A stretch of 64,000 nt of DNA, from assembly GCA_963924555.1 (NCBI GenBank), contig OZ004581.1:806001-870000 (forward strand). The letters are read 5' to 3'. The DNA is from Crambe crambe. Lineage: Eukaryota > Porifera > Demospongiae > Poecilosclerida > Crambeidae. This document shows, one piece after another, positions 44,905-55,859 of the stretch. The notes under the pieces were generated by a model. That model was not told where the DNA came from. It saw nothing but the letters and a program-made list of their open reading frames with translations, and searched no databases. The translations under genes and the position numbers were made by a program. The first letter of the stretch is position 1; the number at the start of each line of letters is the position of its first letter.

Positions 44905-45961
44905 ATGGATAGTGAGAGGAAGAGGACGTCTTTCTCGTCTTCTCCGACTCTAGAAAAGATGGATCACCCTTCGAACGAAGTTCAGGTGGCACCCGGGTTT
45001 TGGGGGAAGCTGCAAGGTGCGTGGCGAAGAGTCACCAGAGGAACAGTTGTGTCCTCCATTTTCATCTTGCTCACCACTTGTATGGGAGCGGGGACTCTAT
45101 CGCTACCTTATGCATTTGCGCAAGGAGGGATTTTTGTATTCAGCATCATATTCTTCCTGATCATGGTATGATAGCACTAGCAGCCTAATAGCTGTCGGTA
45201 TTTTAACATTTTTGGCTGCATGATGGTTGCTCAGACAACTGAGCAGCTGCTAGAACTTAACCTGCTAGCAACATAACCATGTATGTGTAGTTCAGCTTTG
45301 ATCAGTGCTTGCTACTACTATGTTTCCTAATGTGGTTGCATCAAAGAAACTGGGTAGAACGTGGTTATTTTCTAGGATCTGTCAAAGAGCTCGAAGAATG
45401 TAACCAGAATTAGCACCAATTTGACCTTACAGATGTATGAAATAATAGCATTTGCACATATTAATTGCTGAGCAGATTCCAGTGATCTTGCAACAGCAAA
45501 ACCAAATTTACATAGCAAATGGTTTTGGAGTTGGGCAAGAGGCTATGTAAATTTTGGTTTTGCTGCTATTCTTTGTGATGTAGTTGGGTCACATGACTAG
45601 TTGGGAATTTGGGGAAAACAAGTTGATGAACTCGGAAAGGACACAATAGGAGAGTTTAGCCAGTTCACTCTTAACAGTGACCTCAATCATACCACATCAC
45701 AGGGTTATCTCAGTGTGCAAAGATTGTTATTGAGATTTTAGGATAACATTAAGCTTAGTGGTATGGATATCTGACCAAATTATTCTGCTTGTTATATTGA
45801 ATCTCTTGCTCTGTTATTAATTATCATGTAGATTATGTCAATTTACGTTGGGAAGATGCTGCTGAATAGCCAGCGCTATGCTTCTGAAGTATATCCCAAG
45901 CTAGAGGTGTGGAGTTACGAGGATTTGGCGTATGCTTCTTTTGGTGTGATAGGAAGGGTAA

Positions 45962-46026
<65 letters not shown>

Positions 46027-46176
46027 TTTTTCTGTCCCTTTCCTCTTCTCTAGATTATTTCTCTGCTAACCATTGCTGTTCTTCTCTTTCTGGCCCTGAT
46101 TGCCTACATGATCTACACACGAGATCAGGTGAGCTTTCAGGTGTACCATATTTAATAATATGCATTACTACCCTCT

Positions 46177-46210
<34 letters not shown>

Positions 46211-47829
46211 TCACCTCTCTCCCTCTCCTCCCCCTCTCTCCCTCTTCTCCCCTTCTCTCCCTCTCCTCTCCCTCCTCTCTCCCTCTCCTCCCCCTCTCTC
46301 CCTTTCCTCCCCTTCTCTCCCTCTCCTCTCCCTCTCCCCCCTCTCTCCCTCTCCTCCCCCTCTCTCCCTTTCCTCCCCTTCTCTCCCTTTCCTCCCTCCC
46401 CTTCTCTTCCATCTCTCTTCCCCTATCCTGTCCCCTCCCCTCTCCTCCATCCCTCCCCCTAGTTGGCAGCAGTGATGCAATATGTGCACTCTGAGAATCT
46501 GATCAGTGACTGTTCCCCCCTCCTCAATTGCGGAGTCCTCATGTGCATAGCATTCATTCCTATTTTCCCTGTCACCCTCCTCCGAAAACTTACCCCCCTG
46601 CAATTCACAAGCTTCCTGAGGTGAGAGGAACTGGTTACACTGCCAGACCTGTTACCCTATAATGAGACCATTGCAAGCACCTACTTCAAGCACCACCTCT
46701 CTTTATTAAGGCCACTCCACCATGCCCACCAAAAAGCACCTATTCCACTTCCCTAAAGAGACCACCTCTCTATTAAGGCCACTCCACCATGTCCCAACAC
46801 CACCTATTCCAGCTATTTCAACCTCCCTAAAGAGACCACCTCTCTATTAAGGCCACTCCACCATGTCCCAATAACACCTATTCCAGCTATTTCAACCTCC
46901 CTAAAGAGACCACCTCTCTATTAAGGCCACTCCACCATGTCCCAACAGCACCTATTCCAGCTATTTTAACCTCCCTAAAGGACCACCTCTCTATTAAGGC
47001 CACTCCACCATGTCCCAACAGCACCTATTCCAGCTATTTCAACCTCCCTAAAGAGACCACCTCTCTATTAAGGCCACTCCACCATGTCCCAACAGCACCT
47101 ATTCCAGCTATTTCAACCTAAAGAGACCACCTCTCTATTAAGGCCACTCCACCATGTCCCAACAGCACCTATTCCAGCTATTTCAACCTTCCTAAAGAGA
47201 CCACCTCTCTATTAAGGTCACTCCAAGCACCTCCCTAAAGAGAGAGAATTTGTCCTTGCTTTCATTAGGTATTTCAGCCAGAGAATGAATTGCAATCACT
47301 GTAACAATAATGTGCATTTCTTCTTTTTCTCACATACTAACATACAGCATATTCAGCATCTTTCTCGTGGCAATCATCATCACAGCGCACACAATTAGAG
47401 CACATATCGAAGATGCAGCCGGGATCAACGGCACTTGGCTTCCCAAGGACCGCACCATTGACCTGGCCCCACAGGGGTTCATGGGCGTCCTTAAAGTCAT
47501 CTCCTACTGCAGTCTCTCCTTCATCTGCCATTTTAATCTCCTTCCTCTTGAGAAGGAACTCGTGAGACCAACGAAGACAAAAGTCTACACCATCATTGTT
47601 GGCTCCATATTGATAGCCTACACCATCTATAACTTGGTGGTGTTCTCCGCCTATTTTGAAGTATGTGAATCTTGTATGAAGGGATTTTTATAGATATATC
47701 CCCCCATTCCAATGGTGGATTTTTATTTCATAAAGCCGAGAAAAATTCTACCCCTCTATTTGCAACTGCACCCCCTTTTTAGGACCACACCCCTTCCTAA
47801 GCCTATATATTATTCTCTCTCTCTCTCTC

Positions 47830-47867
<38 letters not shown>

Positions 47868-49533
47868 CAGTTCTATGGTGACATTAAGTCAGACATCACT
47901 CTGGGTTACCCTTACAACGATGTGATGATCACCATCGCTCGTGCATTTCTCTTTGTGACTATCCTAATGCACTATCCTGTGCTCCTCCATCCAACCAGAT
48001 CCAACATCAATGGGTAAGTCCCTTTGATTATTAATTGTCATCAAGCAATACAAAGGACACTCTGAAAGAGGACAAACCTCTTAACAAAGGATAATCTAAA
48101 AGTACCTTTGAATGTACTCTAATAACCTCCCATCTCCGCAAAGGACAAAAAGATGGGTCCCAAGTGTGATAGAGAGGTTCCATTGGCATTTCATTGTTGA
48201 GGGGTTCCATTGGCATTTCATTGTTGAGGGGGTTCTATAGGCATTTCATTATTGAGGTGGTTCCATTGGCATTTTATTGTTGAGGGGGTTCCATTGACAT
48301 TTCATTGTTGAAAGGGTTCCATTGGCATTTTAATGTTGAGGGGGTTCCATTAGCATTTCATTGTTGAGGGGGTTCCATTGGCATTTCATTGTTGAGGGGG
48401 TTCCATTGGCAATTCATTGTTGAGGGGTTCCATTGGCATTTCATTGTTGAGGGGGTTCCATTGGCATTTCATTGTTGAGGGGGTTCCATTGGCATTTCAT
48501 TGTTGAGGGGGTTCCATTGGCAATTCATTTTTGAGGGGATTCCATTGGCATTTCATAGTTGAGGGGGTTCCATTGGCAATTCATTGTTGAGGGGTTCCAT
48601 TGGCATTTCATTGTTGAGGGGTTCCATTGGCATTTCATTGTTGAGGGGTTCCATTGGCATTTCATTGTTGATGGGTTCCATTATACATATGTAGAATCTG
48701 ATATCCAGAGGGTTTCCACTATAAATTTCATGAATCCCCTCATTTTTCTCTGCAGAGCTGTGTACCTCGTCTATAAGCTCATCAAAAAATGCTGCAAGAA
48801 GAAGGAGAGTTGGGACATCCAGGACGACGAGGAAAAGCCCTTCCTCTCCGCCCCTGCCCCTTCAGAGGGCAGTGACAAAAATTTGGACATGGATTTTCAC
48901 GTTCCCTCACTGTTATGGTTCATCGAGACTCTGATTATCTTTTCTACCACCTTCATCATAGCAACATTTATTAATGATGTGAGTCTAATTGGAAAATCAT
49001 AGTGATGACAGTGAGTGTTCCGTTCCAATGACAGTGACCCAGATTTATTTAGGGAGGTTGAAATAGCTGGAATAGGTGCTATTGGGACATGGTGGAGTGG
49101 CCTTAATAGAGAGGTGGTCTCTTTAGGGAGGTTGAAATAGGCTGGAATAGATATCACTGTAACAATGATTATAGAGGTTATGATAATATTTAAACAGGTT
49201 GGACTGGTGTGGAGTTTTGTAGGCTCGACAGCTGGGGTTCTCGTCCTCTATGTGTACCCGGCTGCCTTCTACCTTCGTCTACGCTGCGTGCGCTATAAGA
49301 AGCGTGCCAAGAAGACTAGCACGGACATCAGAGCTCAGTACAACATTTATGCATTGCTGAAGGAAGGGATTGCATGGGTCATTTTTGGAATCGGCTTGGT
49401 CTTGCTCGTGGTGGAGAACTATCAGGCCATATATGATGTAGTGAAGGCAAATGAAGGCTCTAGCAATAACACCAATAGCTCTCTGCCTGTCTGTCATATC
49501 TTCTGCAGCCCTGAACTTAATATAACAGTTTGA
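44905..49533 (+). CDS. SLC38-type amino-acid transporter (AAAP family), 8 exons, 544 aa
   Basis: Exons: 44905-45165, 45832-45957, 46054-46128, 46463-46620, 47348-47660, 47871-48013, 48756-48978, 49198-49533 (1635 nt, phases join). The first membrane segment carries the family hallmark TCMGAGTLSLPYAFAQGG. About ten to eleven hydrophobic segments follow, including ISLLTIAVLLFLALIAYMIY, IFLVAIIITAHTI, TIIVGSILIAYTIYNLVV, FIETLIIFSTTFIIATF, WSFVGSTAGVLVLYVYPAAF and GIAWVIFGIGLVLLVV. SVSCHFN-type sequence (SLSFICHFN) fits the Na+-coupled neutral amino-acid transporters (SLC38A7-like). There is a potential N-glycosylation site NGT in the long loop of exon 5. Substrate cannot be told from sequence alone. 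A pseudogene copy of exons 7-8 lies 2 kb downstream. Confidence 0.88.
45470..45575. mobile_element. Short relative of the 16.6-kb foldback MITE
   Basis: AGTGATCTTGCAACAGCAAA, ACCAAATTTACATAG and the inverted GGCTATGTAAATTTTGG reproduce the centre of the 16625-16805 element. In SLC38 intron 1, the remainder of which (45166-45831) shows nothing else. Confidence 0.75.
45967..46022. repeat. (GA)n microsatellite
   Basis: About 27 GA units right after the SLC38 exon 2 donor. Confidence 0.9.
46176..46460. repeat. Poly-C and CTCCC-rich low-complexity tract
   Basis: About 32 C followed by 240 bp of CTCTCCCTCTCC variants, ending at the SLC38 exon 4 acceptor. Long Pro/Ser or Arg/Gly/Glu frames here are artefacts. 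Confidence 0.9.
46690..47240. repeat. About 76-bp minisatellite array (inverted relative to 27.8 kb)
   Basis: Seven units of CCACTCCACCATGTCCCAAC, AGCACCTATTCCAGCTATTT, CAACCTCCCTAAAGAGACCA and CCTCTCTATTAAGG. In SLC38 intron 4. Relative to the host gene's transcription, both this array and the ABCD3 one have the same polarity. Confidence 0.9.
47815..47868. repeat. (CT)n microsatellite
   Basis: About 27 CT units forming the pyrimidine tract of the SLC38 exon 6 acceptor. Confidence 0.9.
48045..48180. mobile_element. TACAGTGGAACCTCC MITE family, copy
   Basis: AAAGGACACTCTGAAAGAGG, ACAAACCTCTTAACAAAGGA and CCCAAGTGTGATAGAGAGG; the right end merges into the 28-bp array that follows. Confidence 0.75.
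48176..48685. repeat. 28-bp tandem repeat array, about 18 units
   Basis: Unit GGTTCCATTGGCATTTCATT followed by GTTGAGGG, with one-base length changes. It fills SLC38 intron 6 to within about 70 bp of exon 7. There are no unique spacers, so it is not CRISPR-like. Confidence 0.95.
49045..49155. repeat. 76-bp minisatellite family, 1.5 units
   Basis: TTAGGGAGGTTGAAATAGCT twice around GGGACATGGTGGAGTGGCCT, in SLC38 intron 7. Confidence 0.85.
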
Positions 49534-49619
49534 CAGTATGTATTACTTTCCCCCTTTCTTCTTCCTGGTATTTCAAAAATGTGATTTGTGCATCTTTAAA
49601 TAACCTGATACTAATGCTT

Positions 49620-49700
49620 TCTAGAACCCTAAAAGTACTCCAAAAGAGGACAACCTCTTCAAAAGGTGGGTCCCAAGTGTGTCCATTATTCACTGAAAAG
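49620..49700. mobile_element. TACAGTGGAACCTCC MITE family, fragment
   Basis: TACTCCAAAAGAGGACAACC, CTTCAAAAGGTGGGTCCC and GTGTCCATTATTCA. Lies in the 3' flank of the SLC38 gene; 49701-49848 holds nothing else visible. Confidence 0.65.
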
Positions 49701-49848
49701 AGGATGCCTACAATTATAAAAACTAATCTAGCGACTGCGAGGAAGATATACAATAAATGATCCTGGATTTTCCTCTTTATATCTGCATGGAAGAAATGGA
49801 AGGAAAACATATAGCCAATTCAAAAAGGGTCAATAGTAGGTCTACAAC

Positions 49849-50558
49849 TCACCCGTATCCTTTCTGATTTAAGTACTGTGTAACAGCAGGTTTTATTTTG
49901 GGCTGATTGTCCACACTGTGTTTCCCTCGACCAGTAATGACACGAAGGTGATCTGTATAAAGACATAGTGTCAGTGTGTGATTGTGCATAATGTATGGGC
50001 TATGCAATATGCTAATGGGCTAGCTATTCACCATCTGTTGCAACTGTATTACAACTGTAGTTACACAATATGAATACTAGTTAGAGTAGTTAGCACAATG
50101 TTTGTCACAAACATTGGCCCAGATTCTATGTAGTCTTGCAGGCCACACCCCCACCTTCCTTACCTAGTACCTTGCGGTGGTGGGGGTGTGGCCTGCAAGA
50201 CTAGATTCTATATGCGCAGGCACTAATATACTAGTTTTAATAGTCTCGCTAGCCAGACTCTTTTCCCCCTTACTATACTCTGATCACTTACTTCTTCCCT
50301 TGGCTGCTGCACTATTCAGGTCATCCTTAAGTTTCTCTATTGCTTGGGTAACAGAGAGTCCATGGAGATCAGTAGCATGGTCCATATAACTACTACTAGA
50401 ATACTAATAATAATACGGGGATAGCTCTATCACTGGTTAGTTCCGCACCCATCTGTTTCATCTGCTCCTTCTGGATTCGGATGGGGAGGTGGCGGAGGCG
50501 GATCTCCGTAGATCATCCTCACAATGAAATCTCGGATGCCATAATAGAGCCACGCCAT
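49849..50558 (-). CDS. Small Smr-domain protein, copy a, 105 aa
   Basis: Exons 50449-50558, 50292-50395, 49849-49952 (318 nt, phases join; the first donor, GG|GTGCGG, is weak). The N-terminus MAWLYYGIRDFIVRMIYG looks like an amphipathic helix, followed by a Pro-rich linker. The Smr domain is nearly minimal: ATDLHGLSVTQAIEKL in exon 2 and HLRVITGRGKHSVDNQPKIK in exon 3, ending NQKGYG. The DLHG and GRG motifs are the conserved parts of Smr nuclease domains. DUF1771 is absent, unlike copy d. Smr domains act on RNA in no-go decay (Cue2, NONU-1) and on branched DNA in MutS2. The target of this protein is unknown. Confidence 0.72.
50110..50218. repeat. Near-perfect hairpin, about 33-bp arms
   Basis: GTCTTGCAGGCCACACCCCC at about 50130 is mirrored by GGGGGTGTGGCCTGCAAGAC at about 50184, with a short loop of about 22 bp. 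Lies in intron 2 of Smr copy a. Confidence 0.9.
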
Positions 50559-51080
50559 TTAAAAAACAGCTATGGGAATGCTATATAAGTGTAAATGCCT
50601 AAGCCATCGGCGTAGCTAACCTTATTCTGTGTACAGGAATCCACACCTCTTCTTTCAAATAATTATGCGCACGCGCAGTGCAGACGTATTTATAACCACA
50701 CCTTCTTTCAGCGCAGCGATCGCGAGGAGGAGGCCAATGTCCACTGCCAGGTGGGAGAGCAAACGTCTGCTGTATATTATTATATGCTCTATGATTGATT
50801 GATTGATCAATCTGATTGATTGATTGAATATTGACCACAGGCACTATACATGAACTATGTAGAAAATTATTTGTGTTTTCCTTGCTTTATCGTATCTAGT
50901 AGTTATTACTTTGTGTAGTAGTGTCAGTGATAGTATTATCATCCAGATAAAATACGTCAACCCTGGTTAGTGAGATAGCTCTCATGTGGACAGATGCACA
51001 ATATAAGAGCCTGCGAAAGAGGACAAACCTCTCAGCAAAGGACAATACCTTTGTGTGTGTGTGTGTATATATATCTGCAG
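50559..51080. other. Smr-a upstream region
   Basis: Holds the Smr-a promoter, a GATT-rich patch (50788-50827), a MITE fragment (about 51005-51050) and a GT microsatellite (51053-51064). No coding signal. Confidence 0.5.
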
Positions 51081-51835
51081 AACAACTGTGTACTTTGTCT
51101 ATAAGCTCATCAAAAAATGCTGCAAGAAGAAGGAGAGTTGGGACATCCAGGATGACGAGGAAAAGCCCTTCCTCCCCGCCCCTGCCCCCTCAGAGGGCAG
51201 TGACAAACATTTGGACATGGATTTTCACGTTCCCGGTTCATCGAGACTCTGGCTAGCAATATTTATTAATGATGTGAGTTTGATTGGAAAATCATAGTGT
51301 CTCATTCCGATGACAGTGATTAGTAAACTAGTGTTCCGTTCCAATGATTTAGAAAATCCTATTCTATGACCCAGCTTTATTCTGGAATAGGTGCTGTTGG
51401 GACATGGTGGAGTGGCCTTAATAGAGAAGTGGTCTCTTTCGGGAGGTTGAGTGGTGAGAGGTGGTCAGGTTGAAATAGCTGTCACTGCAACAACAATGAG
51501 GTTTCAGAGGGTCTAATTATGATAATATCTAAACAGGTTGGACTGGTGTGGAGTTTTGTAGGCTCGACAGCTGGGGTTCTCGTCCTCTATGTGTACCCGG
51601 CCGCCTTCTACCTTCGTCTATGTTGTGTGCACTATAAGAAGCGTACCAAGAAGACTAGCACAGACATTAGAGCTCAGTACAACATCTATGCATTGCTGAA
51701 GGAAGGGATTGCATGGGTTATTTTTGGAATTGGCTTGGTCTTGAAAACTATCAGGCCATATATGATGTAGTGAAGGTGAATGAAATAAGCTCTAGCAATG
51801 ATACCAATAGCTCTCTGTCTGTCATATCATAGATA
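51081..51835 (+). pseudogene. Pseudogene copy of SLC38 exons 7-8
   Basis: A copy of exon 7 (51081-51273, after an ATCTGCAG acceptor) encodes LVYKLIKKCCKKKESW-type sequence but has lost the FIETLIIFSTTFI membrane segment. A copy of exon 8 (51537-51771) follows. A 10-bp deletion after IFGIGLVL shifts the frame to an early stop, and the downstream coding sequence is still recognisable to about 51835. The intron also copied a 76-bp minisatellite unit. The first six exons are absent, so this is a segmental, unprocessed duplication. Confidence 0.85.
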
Positions 51836-51859
51836 TTCACACTTTCTATCTAGGTTTCT

Positions 51860-51965
51860 AGCTAGAACCTCCAATAAATAGCTAAATATCTCAACAAAAG
51901 ACAATCTATACAAAATAACCTCCAAAAGAAGACAACCTCTCTTCAAAAGGTGGGTCCCACATTTG
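51860..51965. mobile_element. TACAGTGGAACCTCC MITE family, fragment
   Basis: AGAACCTCCAATAAATAGCT, CTATACAAAATAACCTCCAA and GGTGGGTCCCA. Follows the SLC38 pseudogene just as the MITE at 49620 follows the real gene, so it was probably part of the same duplication. Confidence 0.7.
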
Positions 51966-52072
51966 TAAAAATGAAAGTGCACCATTTTATCCCAATACAC
52001 ACACTATTTTGTTTTTAGTGTGTGTATTGGGACAATTTAGTGTGCAGCACACACTTTCATTCTTACAGTGCA
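51965..52072. repeat. Foldback element (about 45-bp arms)
   Basis: AATGAAAGTGCACC with CCCAATACACACACTA on the left pairs with TAGTGTGTGTATTGGGA and CACACTTTCATTCTTACA on the right. The next 400 bp, to 52471, hold no gene. Confidence 0.75.
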
Positions 52073-52471
52073 AGTATGTCCATTATTCAGTAATGTTTGG
52101 GAAGGAAATGTACTAAAATTGTTCCTGGATTTTCTTCCACTTTATGTGATCTGTGTGGAGAAGAAAAAGAATGACTTAGAAATCAGGGGATGGGAAGTGT
52201 GTGTGGTTGGGGGGGGGGAGGGATTGATGCAAAAATTAGTACACCATGTACCAGTACAGTGGCGGATTCATTGCGCGCGCGAAAATTTTGGTTGGGCCAC
52301 GCCCATTTACTTGACCACACCCACTTCTGAGGCTGACTGGATCTGCCACTGTACACTGTTATTTGTAGCTTAGTGAATCATGATGTTATTGGTTCCAGAC
52401 TGTGGCCAAGGGAAAATTAGTGTGTATCTACAAACTTTATCTTGTGTTTTTCCTTGTTCTCCTCCAAGTAG

Positions 52472-53483
52472 CTACTTAATGACTGCTGGTTTTATCTTCG
52501 GTTCTTTGTTTTTGCTATGAATTCCTCTACCAGTAATAACACGAAGGTGATCTGTGCATAGGAGAATCCAGCTTATAATGAATATATAGAGCCATTATAA
52601 AACATTTCTGATCAACTGCCCCCCCCCCCCATTAGAAAGTAGCAAAATTAGTAGCTGAAATCGTGTCTTGATCAGACAGAAGTGGTCAGAAGTGGTATGT
52701 CCCTTAGGTATAATGTACTTTATAATAACAGTGTAACAGTGACGGCTCTAGTACGACTATAGCAAATACTGAAATGGGAAGAATAAAAAAAGCTCTAGAG
52801 TGCTTGTAAGAGCAGGAAAATTACATTACTCATTTATATTATTTTATTGTTCTACTTAGTATGTCCAATCTGTCATGTGTAATGGCAACTCCAACCAGGA
52901 TGTCTAACTAATGGGAGGTTTGATTTCTTAACACCATGTCTAGATTGTTGTAGTAGCTACATTGGTACACAAGGACAAGGCTTGCTTACATCGTATGAAC
53001 AAAAAGTTAATTCATAAGACTTGTCCTTGAATATTTATTTTATCATCATCTCCACACACAAACTTGAAAAGGGCTTGTGAAAGATGCTGAACCACTTACT
53101 TGTCTCAGTTGCTTCATGCTACCTACAGTACTACTAACTACAGTTTCAAATGTCTCAGCTAATGCACTTATTTAATATGGCTAGTGAGGGACCAGACTAC
53201 TAGCTAGGTGAGAGAGAAAAAGAAACATACTTTCGTTGTTTTCATATGCTTTATTTAGGTCTCTTTTCAAGTATCTCCAGTGCTTCTTAGACAGTATATC
53301 CATGGAGATCAGTGGCATGATCCGTATATCCTCTATTATAGCAATGGATAAACAACTAATCACTTAGCTATATTCCTACCCTTGGGGGATAAGATCAGAG
53401 TAATCTTCTGGAGGATCTTTTGGAGGATCTTCTGGAGGATTTCCAAAGATCAGCCTCTTTATTCTATTGTAGAGCCACGCCAT
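52472..53483 (-). pseudogene. Smr-domain gene copy b, decayed
   Basis: The three-exon structure of copy a is kept: exon 1 53380-53483 (MAWLYNRIKRLIFG plus PPEDPP repeats), exon 2 ending at 53332, exon 3 52472-52551. Exon 2 reads DHATDLHGYTV and then a stop codon, and a second stop follows about 14 codons later. Exon 3 keeps HLRVITGRGIHSKN but stops early after KPAVIK. Two or more nonsense changes make a functional Smr protein unlikely. Confidence 0.7.
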
Positions 53484-53700
53484 TGCAATTTTAATCAGAC
53501 TAACCCTTGCGCATGCGCTAAGGGTTTCGCTACACGACCTTTGACCTGCAAATAATAATAATGCCTACGCGCGCGCATGAGCATTATAGTACAAACTAAT
53601 CTAGCGAACACAATAAATAATCCTGGATTTTCCTCTTTATATCTGCATGGAAGAAATGGGGAAAATATATTTCAAAAAGGCGCAATAGTAGGTCTACAAC

Positions 53701-54355
53701 TCACCCGTATCCTTTCTGATTTAAGTACTGGATAACAGCTGGTTTTATTTTTGGCTGATTATCCCCACTGAGTTTCCCTCGACCAGTAATGACACGAAGG
53801 TGATCTGTATAAAGACATAGTGTCAGTGTGTCAACTGTGCATATGTATAGGCTATGTAATATGTTAATGGGCTAGCTATAAATCTTATTCACCATCTGTT
53901 ACAACTGTAGAGACACAATGAATAGAGTAGTTAGCACAGATTCTGTGCAGTGCTATGTACTAGTTTTAATAGTCTCACTAACCAGATTCTTTCCCCCCTT
54001 ACTATTACTCTGATCAGACCACTGTCCAGGGTCATAATCCCTAACTTACTTCTTCCCTTGGCTGATGCACTATTCAGGGCATCCTTAAGTTTCTCCATAG
54101 CTTTGCATCCTTAAGTTTCTCCATAGCTTCGGTAACAGTGAGTCCATGGAGATCAACAGCATAGTCCATATAACCACCACTAGAATATTAATAATAATAT
54201 GGGGATGTATACCTCTATCACTGGTTAGTTCCGCACCCATCTGTTTCAACATTTCCTTCTGGATTTGGATGGGGAGGTGACGGAGGCGGATCTCCATAGA
54301 TCATCCTCATAATTCGGATAATGAAATCTCGGATGCCATAATAGAGCCACGCCAT
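53701..54355 (-). pseudogene. Smr-domain gene copy c, frameshifted by a 26-bp tandem duplication
   Basis: Nearly identical in layout to copy a: ATG at 54355 (MAWLYYGIRDFII), middle exon at about 54055-54190, last exon 53701-53805 with HLRVITGRGKLSGDNQPKIK. In the middle exon, 26 bp (CTATGGAGAAACTTAAGGAT plus GCAAAG on the minus strand) are repeated in tandem. This shifts the frame right after TVTEAMEKLKDA. Otherwise the copy is well preserved, so the break is recent. Confidence 0.75.
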
Positions 54356-54827
54356 TTAAAAAACAGCTCTGGGAATGCTATATAAGTGTAAATGCCTATT
54401 GCATGATTCGGCGTAGCTAACCTTATTCTGTGTACAGGAATCCACACCTTTTCTTTCAAATAATTATGCGCATGCGCATTAAACGCCTGTTTATGGCTAC
54501 ATCGCCTCCCAACTCTCCCCCCCTCTCTAGACGGAGTGCCATGACTTGGACTTGTTTGTTTGTCTGTGTATAATCGAATTCCATTATTAAAATAAATTAT
54601 AGAATAAAATAAAAAATATAAAAAATAAAAATTAAAATACTACACTGTTACTGAGACCTACAATATTTAACCACACCTTCTTTCAAATATGCTCATCACC
54701 ACGAATACCCAGGGGGAGCAAACATCTGCTGTCTATGATTGATTGATGAATATTGACCACAGGCGCTACACATGAACTACATTGTAGAAAAATATTTATG
54801 TGTTCCTTCGTTCCTTGCTGTAAATAA

Positions 54828-55483
54828 TTATTTCGTATCTAGTCCTGTACTACTTTGTGTAGTAGTGCCAGTGATGGTATTACCATCCAGTGAGTAAAAT
54901 ATATCAGGGTTGGGACGATTAAAACCCTTCACTGCTCTGAAGAAACCACCAATACCATCTTGATTAGAGGTCAAAGGTTGCACAGCCCACATTGAAGTGT
55001 CATCCTTGCTTCCTGATTTCTTATCATTCCAAATTAGGTGTCCCGATGTTGCCCTTTCGACCAGATCTGACTGGATACAAGCATATCTCGAGGTCAGGTG
55101 AGTAGGCGGTCCGTATCCAAGATTAACAAGATCTCCAAGACAAATGTAACCTTGTTTCGGAATGGGACGCCAAAAGGATACATCTTGACGACCACCTGTG
55201 CCTTTGTCATTCCATATCTGAATGTAGTTGACTGGATGAGATACAGCATCAGGAAGAAGGGGCTTCACAAGAGGGGAACTACCCATCATGAAGTCGTTAT
55301 AATCTCTCTGGGCAAAGTGTCCAATCATATAATAGCCCCTGGGAATGGTGGGCTGGAAGACAGCAAGATTATATTTTGATCCAGTCCCATAGTCAGCGTA
55401 AAAACGGAATCCAATTTGAGTTGTGAGAATATCCAATGCAGCTTGCACTGGAGCTGCCACAACAACTGAAAAATAATTAACAC

Positions 55484-55514
<31 letters not shown>

Positions 55515-55710
55515 GTTGTAGGGCTAGCTAACTGCATGCAGCTATAGCTAATTGCTAATGCATCTTTTAGCCTGAAGCTTGTTTAATCGTTCTTGGCAGT
55601 AGCTATAACTAATATGCTATAGTATTAAATGTAGCTAAAGCATTTCCATGGATACCTTGTGATCCCACTACAGCAATGCAGAGAAGTAGCAATGTTATCT
55701 TGTCAGACAT
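54828..55710 (-). CDS. Secreted VPS62-like (DUF946) protein, copy 1, 230 aa
   Basis: Two exons: 55656-55710 and 54828-55465 (693 nt). Residues 1-18 are a signal peptide (MSDKITLLLLCIAVVGSQ), with VVVAAP around the cleavage region. The mature part has three copies of a G-x-G plus acidic/aromatic motif typical of the VPS62/DUF946 fold: ADYGTGSKYNLAVFQP, WNDKGTGGRQDVSFWRPIP and WNDKKSGSKDDTSMWAV. GYYMIGHFAQ and GYICLGDLVNLGY loops lie between them. Despite the yeast-derived name, no vacuolar-sorting role is implied; secretion is inferred from the signal peptide. The intron carries a CAA-repeat at its 3' end (55482-55512) also seen in copy 2. Upstream is a TATA box. Confidence 0.82.
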
Positions 55711-55818
55711 GTTTTCTTCTTAGTTGAGATTTTTTTCTCTTTCTTGAAGAATCTTCGCAATCTTCAGCAATTCGGATTTGAAGTAGAAGTAGTAGCATGC
55801 AGAATAATTCTTGCGTCC

Positions 55819-55826
55819 TATTTATA
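55819..55826 (-). promoter_or_regulatory. TATA box of VPS62-like copy 1
   Basis: TATAAATA on the minus strand, in context GCAGTATAAATAGGA, 109 bp upstream of the ATG. Copy 2 has the identical box at 110 bp. Confidence 0.7.
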
Positions 55827-55859
55827 CTGCTATACAACTGGCCTTCAAAAATAATTTAA

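Noticed and set aside
46160-46475. Long proline/serine and arginine/glycine open frames
   Set aside because: They read through poly-C and CTCCC low-complexity DNA inside an SLC38 intron; no codon structure.
48176-48685. CRISPR-like regular repeats
   Set aside because: Units are head-to-tail with no unique spacers, in a eukaryotic intron; plain minisatellite.
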